Below are positions 61,615-64,000 of a DNA stretch of 64,000 nt, piece after piece. Made by a program: the position numbers and the translations under genes. Below the pieces are notes generated by a model, which made no database searches, was not told where the DNA came from, and worked only from the letters and a program-made list of their open reading frames with translations. How positions within the stretch are numbered: the first letter of the stretch is position 1; each line of letters begins with the position of its first letter. The stretch covers positions 58,204,270 through 58,268,269 of the forward strand of contig CAIIXF020000001.1 of the NCBI GenBank assembly GCA_903813345.2, read 5' to 3'. The DNA is from Owenia fusiformis. Taxonomy: Eukaryota > Annelida > Polychaeta > Sabellida > Oweniidae.

Positions 61615-62170
61615 CCAGAAGAAAACCACACCAACTTTCTTCTATTTACCAGGGGTAGGGCACTATAAAGTCATATTAAAATTACAAAATAGTACTTCAT
61701 CACTATAATAGATGTATTACAATATCACACATAGCTTGGGAATGTTGTTAGAATACTACTTTGAGCTGTTAAAGTTATCATATTTTGCTTGAAGCTACAA
61801 ATATAAAATAAGCAAGAAAAAATGACAAAAATTGCATATTTTTTTTCTAATAAATTGTATTTTTTCGAAACCAACAAAGATATCAACCTATAACTTAAGG
61901 ATAGTATTCATCTCTGTACTAACAATGTATGCTGTAGAACTCAGAACAATAGTTTATATATCCTTTGAGTTATGAACTAATATTATAGTACCCCCTAAGA
62001 TAATCTCCTAGGGGGGTAAAAACGCTAAAATTCAGTGTCGTGACCACCTCGTTGAGCTGTCATCTTTTAATATCTTTATCAGCATGAAAAACTGATCCAG
62101 AAAAAATAGGTCTGTTGCTTTTTCTAAAAAATGCCTCATAAACTTTTTCCCTTGAGATATTCTGAAATTG
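61615..62170 (-). repeat. Right long inverted arm of the composite element
   Basis: Inverted partner of 57998-58545. After it the right arm carries an additional unit that the left arm lacks. Confidence 0.85.
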
Positions 62171-62171
62171 G

Positions 62172-63098
62172 AACCTGTCTAGTCAGAATGTTCCTTGTAC
62201 ATTTATAAATATAAATATGAAGTATGGAGTTACTAGCATTTGATTGGCTGCTTTTATGGTTACCATAGTAACACAAGTGCATGGACCCCGGGGCAGCTCT
62301 GCAATCCGTAAGATCTTTGGAAAATAAAATAACCATAAACACTAGTTTTGAAGTGTACATCTTTTATTTATAATATGACCACAAATATAATGTTTTCAAC
62401 TACACATCATTCATTCCTAATATAGCTGTTGCTGGCGTTATATTAGTGTTATATTAAAATTTATTGAATGTTACTCTACATAATCACCACCAAGTTCCAC
62501 ACATCTCTGGTGTCTTCTTACCCACTCCAAGAAAACTCTATTGAAACCACCAGAGCTCATTTCTGCAAGGGATGACAGAACAGAGCTCTTAAGTTCCTCG
62601 TTTGAAGAGAAAGACTGTCCCGCAAGTTTAGCCTTCAGTGCACCATAAAGATAGAAGTCACTAGGGGCCAAATCAGGCGAATATGGAGCTTGTTCAAGTA
62701 GGGGTATTCCTAGTATCTCAATTACTTCCATGGTGTTCCTGGCCTTGTGAACGGGGGCATTGTCCCAGTGCAGTGAAAGGCGCAATCCATGTCCAAGAGA
62801 CAGAAAACATATTATGATGTCATAAAGTACTCCAAAGAAGTGTTACCATGGTAACTCCCAATAAACAATAAAACTGTTAAGATTTGAAAAAGTCCCAAGA
62901 CATTGCATTTCATTTTTGCCAAAGGTTTTACCTTATAATAACCTGATTTACATAATATTTACCAGGTACATTCTGAACTGCCTCGGGGTCCATGCACTTG
63001 TGTTACTATGGCAACCATAAAATCGGCCAATCAAATGCCAGTCACTCCATACTTCGTATTGATATGTATAAATGTACAAGGAACATTCTGACCAAGTT
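62172..63098 (-). mobile_element. Inner inverted-repeat mariner unit in the right arm
   Basis: Ends GTCAGAATGTTCCTTGTACA, inverted at 62172-62297 and 62985-63098 over about 120 bp at about 88 percent (shared GAAGTATGGAGT, GCATTTGATTGGC, CACAAGTGCATGGACCCC). It surrounds a truncated mariner transposase. The left arm shows the corresponding place without this unit (GGTC|TAGACAGG). Confidence 0.75.
62471..62785 (-). pseudogene. Mariner transposase, C-terminal fragment
   Basis: About 105 codons reading LHWDNAPVHKARN, then PYSPDLAPSDFYLYGALKAK, and RRHQRCVELGGDYVE-stop. This carries the second catalytic Asp (WDNAP) and, 34 residues on, the third (APSDF), the D34D pattern of mariner. Full-length mariner transposases have about 345 residues, so the DNA-binding domain and first Asp are missing. 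No ATG opens the frame. Transposition enzyme remnant, inactive. Confidence 0.9.
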
Positions 63099-63183
63099 TC
63101 ATGACATTTGAAGCAAAAATGACAAAATGCCAGGGTCATTGACGTTACTTCTTGGACACCCTGTAAATGCCACTGTCACTTAC

Positions 63184-63300
63184 CTTCCAGGATTTACTAA
63201 AAGCTCACAGATATAACAGTTACTTTGTTTGGTCAATCACGAGGCATAAGCACACTATCCAAGAGAAATTAAATTAAGTGTCAAAATGAATTATTTCCTC
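63184..63300 (-). other. Candidate 5'UTR exon of TBRG4 (3' edge at 63184)
   Basis: The coding exon of TBRG4 begins one base after an acceptor, so a non-coding first exon must exist upstream on the minus strand. A full-consensus donor, CTGGAAG|GTAAGTGACAG, lies at 63184/63183, just outside the right end of the composite transposon. The upper edge and promoter are not visible. Other donors in the region could serve. Confidence 0.25.
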
Positions 63301-64000
63301 ATAAGTTCAGGATATTTAATATTTTGATACGAAAAATTACCGAATACATGTGAAACTCGATTCTTGGTTCATTGATTTTATATTCCGTGGGTCTGTGAAA
63401 TATGAATCTTCAATATTTTGGTCCCAATAAAATTAGTGCATCAGCAAAACATTCCTCAGTATTTATTTATTTATGTGTGTTTTGGAATTTTTGGTGAGGT
63501 AATAAGACCAAAACTCGCAATTCAAATTGTGATGTGGAAAAATGGTGGGCATATGATTTCAAATTTTATGATTACGACATGACCAGTTGTTCATGCAGGA
63601 ATATATCTTTCATGGAAGGCCACGATACAGTGGCCTTAGAAGAAGGTAAATCTCTATACCTGATTGAATGCCGTATAGTTACTCACGTCGAGAGCTACCA
63701 TGTTAGATTTTGAAAGTATAGCTCTCTATCGCTAGAATCAACAGCTTAAGAGTCACAATTCTTCAGCTGGGAGATCCTCACGATGGAGAGCTATACTTTC
63801 AAAATCTAAGTAGCTCTCGACGGGAGTAACCGTATAGGATTTACAGGCGTCCGATTGAATGGCCTCTTGAAAATTCTCTAATTTTTACATGGGGAATCCT
63901 CAAAGGTGGTGAACTGGCTCTTTTAAATATTTCATTTGTAAATATGGTATAAATGGTTTAACGTTGCACAGTTTAATTCAAAAATCACATATAAATGAGT
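63301..64000. other. Gene-free stretch at window end
   Basis: Apart from the hairpin nothing is recognised. The TBRG4 promoter may lie here if the 63184 donor is used, but no CCAAT or CRE site stands out. Confidence 0.4.
63671..63838. repeat. Long hairpin near the window end
   Basis: Arms 63671-63731 and 63781-63838 share CGTATAG, GTCGAGAGCTAC, TTAGATTTTGAAAGTATAGC and TCTC-ATCG in inverted order, with three to five mismatches or gaps. The loop is about 49 bp. No transposase or terminal target duplication was seen. Confidence 0.8.

Larger units (their letters stand above)
57924..63163. mobile_element. Composite 5.2 kb mariner-type element with long inverted arms
   Basis: The ends CAGGGTGTCCAAGAAGTAAC... 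agree in inverted orientation over 73 bp with one mismatch and are flanked by TA (57922-57923, 63164-63165). Inside, arms of about 550 bp at roughly 85-90 percent (57998-58545 versus 61615-62170) flank a spacer of about 3.1 kb. The right arm also holds an inner inverted-repeat unit with a mariner transposase fragment. It probably lies in the 5'UTR intron of TBRG4. Confidence 0.8.

Overview
The window is nuclear DNA of an animal, most likely a marine invertebrate. Two intron-bearing host genes sit in AT-rich sequence crowded with short inverted-repeat transposons, minisatellites and a Penelope-like retroelement. The proteins do not settle the phylum. A hemichordate or another non-vertebrate deuterostome, or a mollusc, would all fit.

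Host genes. (1) An RBM24/RBM38-family RNA-binding protein lies on the + strand, with coding exons at 14600-14770, 21280-21403, 24304-24370 and 35740-36052 (224 codons). It has the same four-exon plan as vertebrate RBM24, a CRE/CCAAT promoter near 14250 and a clustered poly(A) site near 37620-37684. (2) A mitochondrial FAST-kinase-domain protein, best matched to FASTKD4/TBRG4, lies on the - strand. Its six coding exons run from 57558 down to 52891 (615 codons) and end in a RAP domain, with an AATAAA about 190 bp past the stop. Both exon chains keep phase at every junction with GT-AG introns. No tRNA, rRNA or CRISPR was seen, and no other convincing host gene.

Layout. 1-4070: MITE ends, then a Penelope-like element (PLE) remnant with a GIY-YIG domain, inverted terminal arms, two MITEs inserted in it, and a second PLE tail in the opposite orientation. 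Both minus-strand PLE tails carry a hammerhead-ribozyme-like core with covarying stem I. 5040-7128: a minisatellite of 35-37 bp units with a duplicated block of about 276 bp. 7260-7667: a probable LINE C-terminal fragment. 9974-13364: a mariner-type MITE and a pair of Harbinger-like MITEs. 14236-37705: the RBM24 gene, with an RFX X-box pair deep in intron 3. 39463-41525: three transposons nested one in another. 44630-48855: four tandem arrays and a palindromic GGATCC-ended repeat. 50511-51107: another TACGAGGG-type MITE. 52693-57558: TBRG4. 57924-63163: a 5.2 kb composite with a 73 bp terminal repeat, long inverted arms and a truncated mariner transposase; it probably lies in the first, 5'UTR intron of TBRG4. 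63671-63838: a long hairpin.

The two genes share no pathway visible here beyond both acting on RNA (nuclear or cytoplasmic versus mitochondrial). The most interesting signals are the PLE hammerhead motifs and the breakpoint at one cleavage site, the composite element beside the TBRG4 5' end, and recurrent RFX-type palindromes carried by several transposons.
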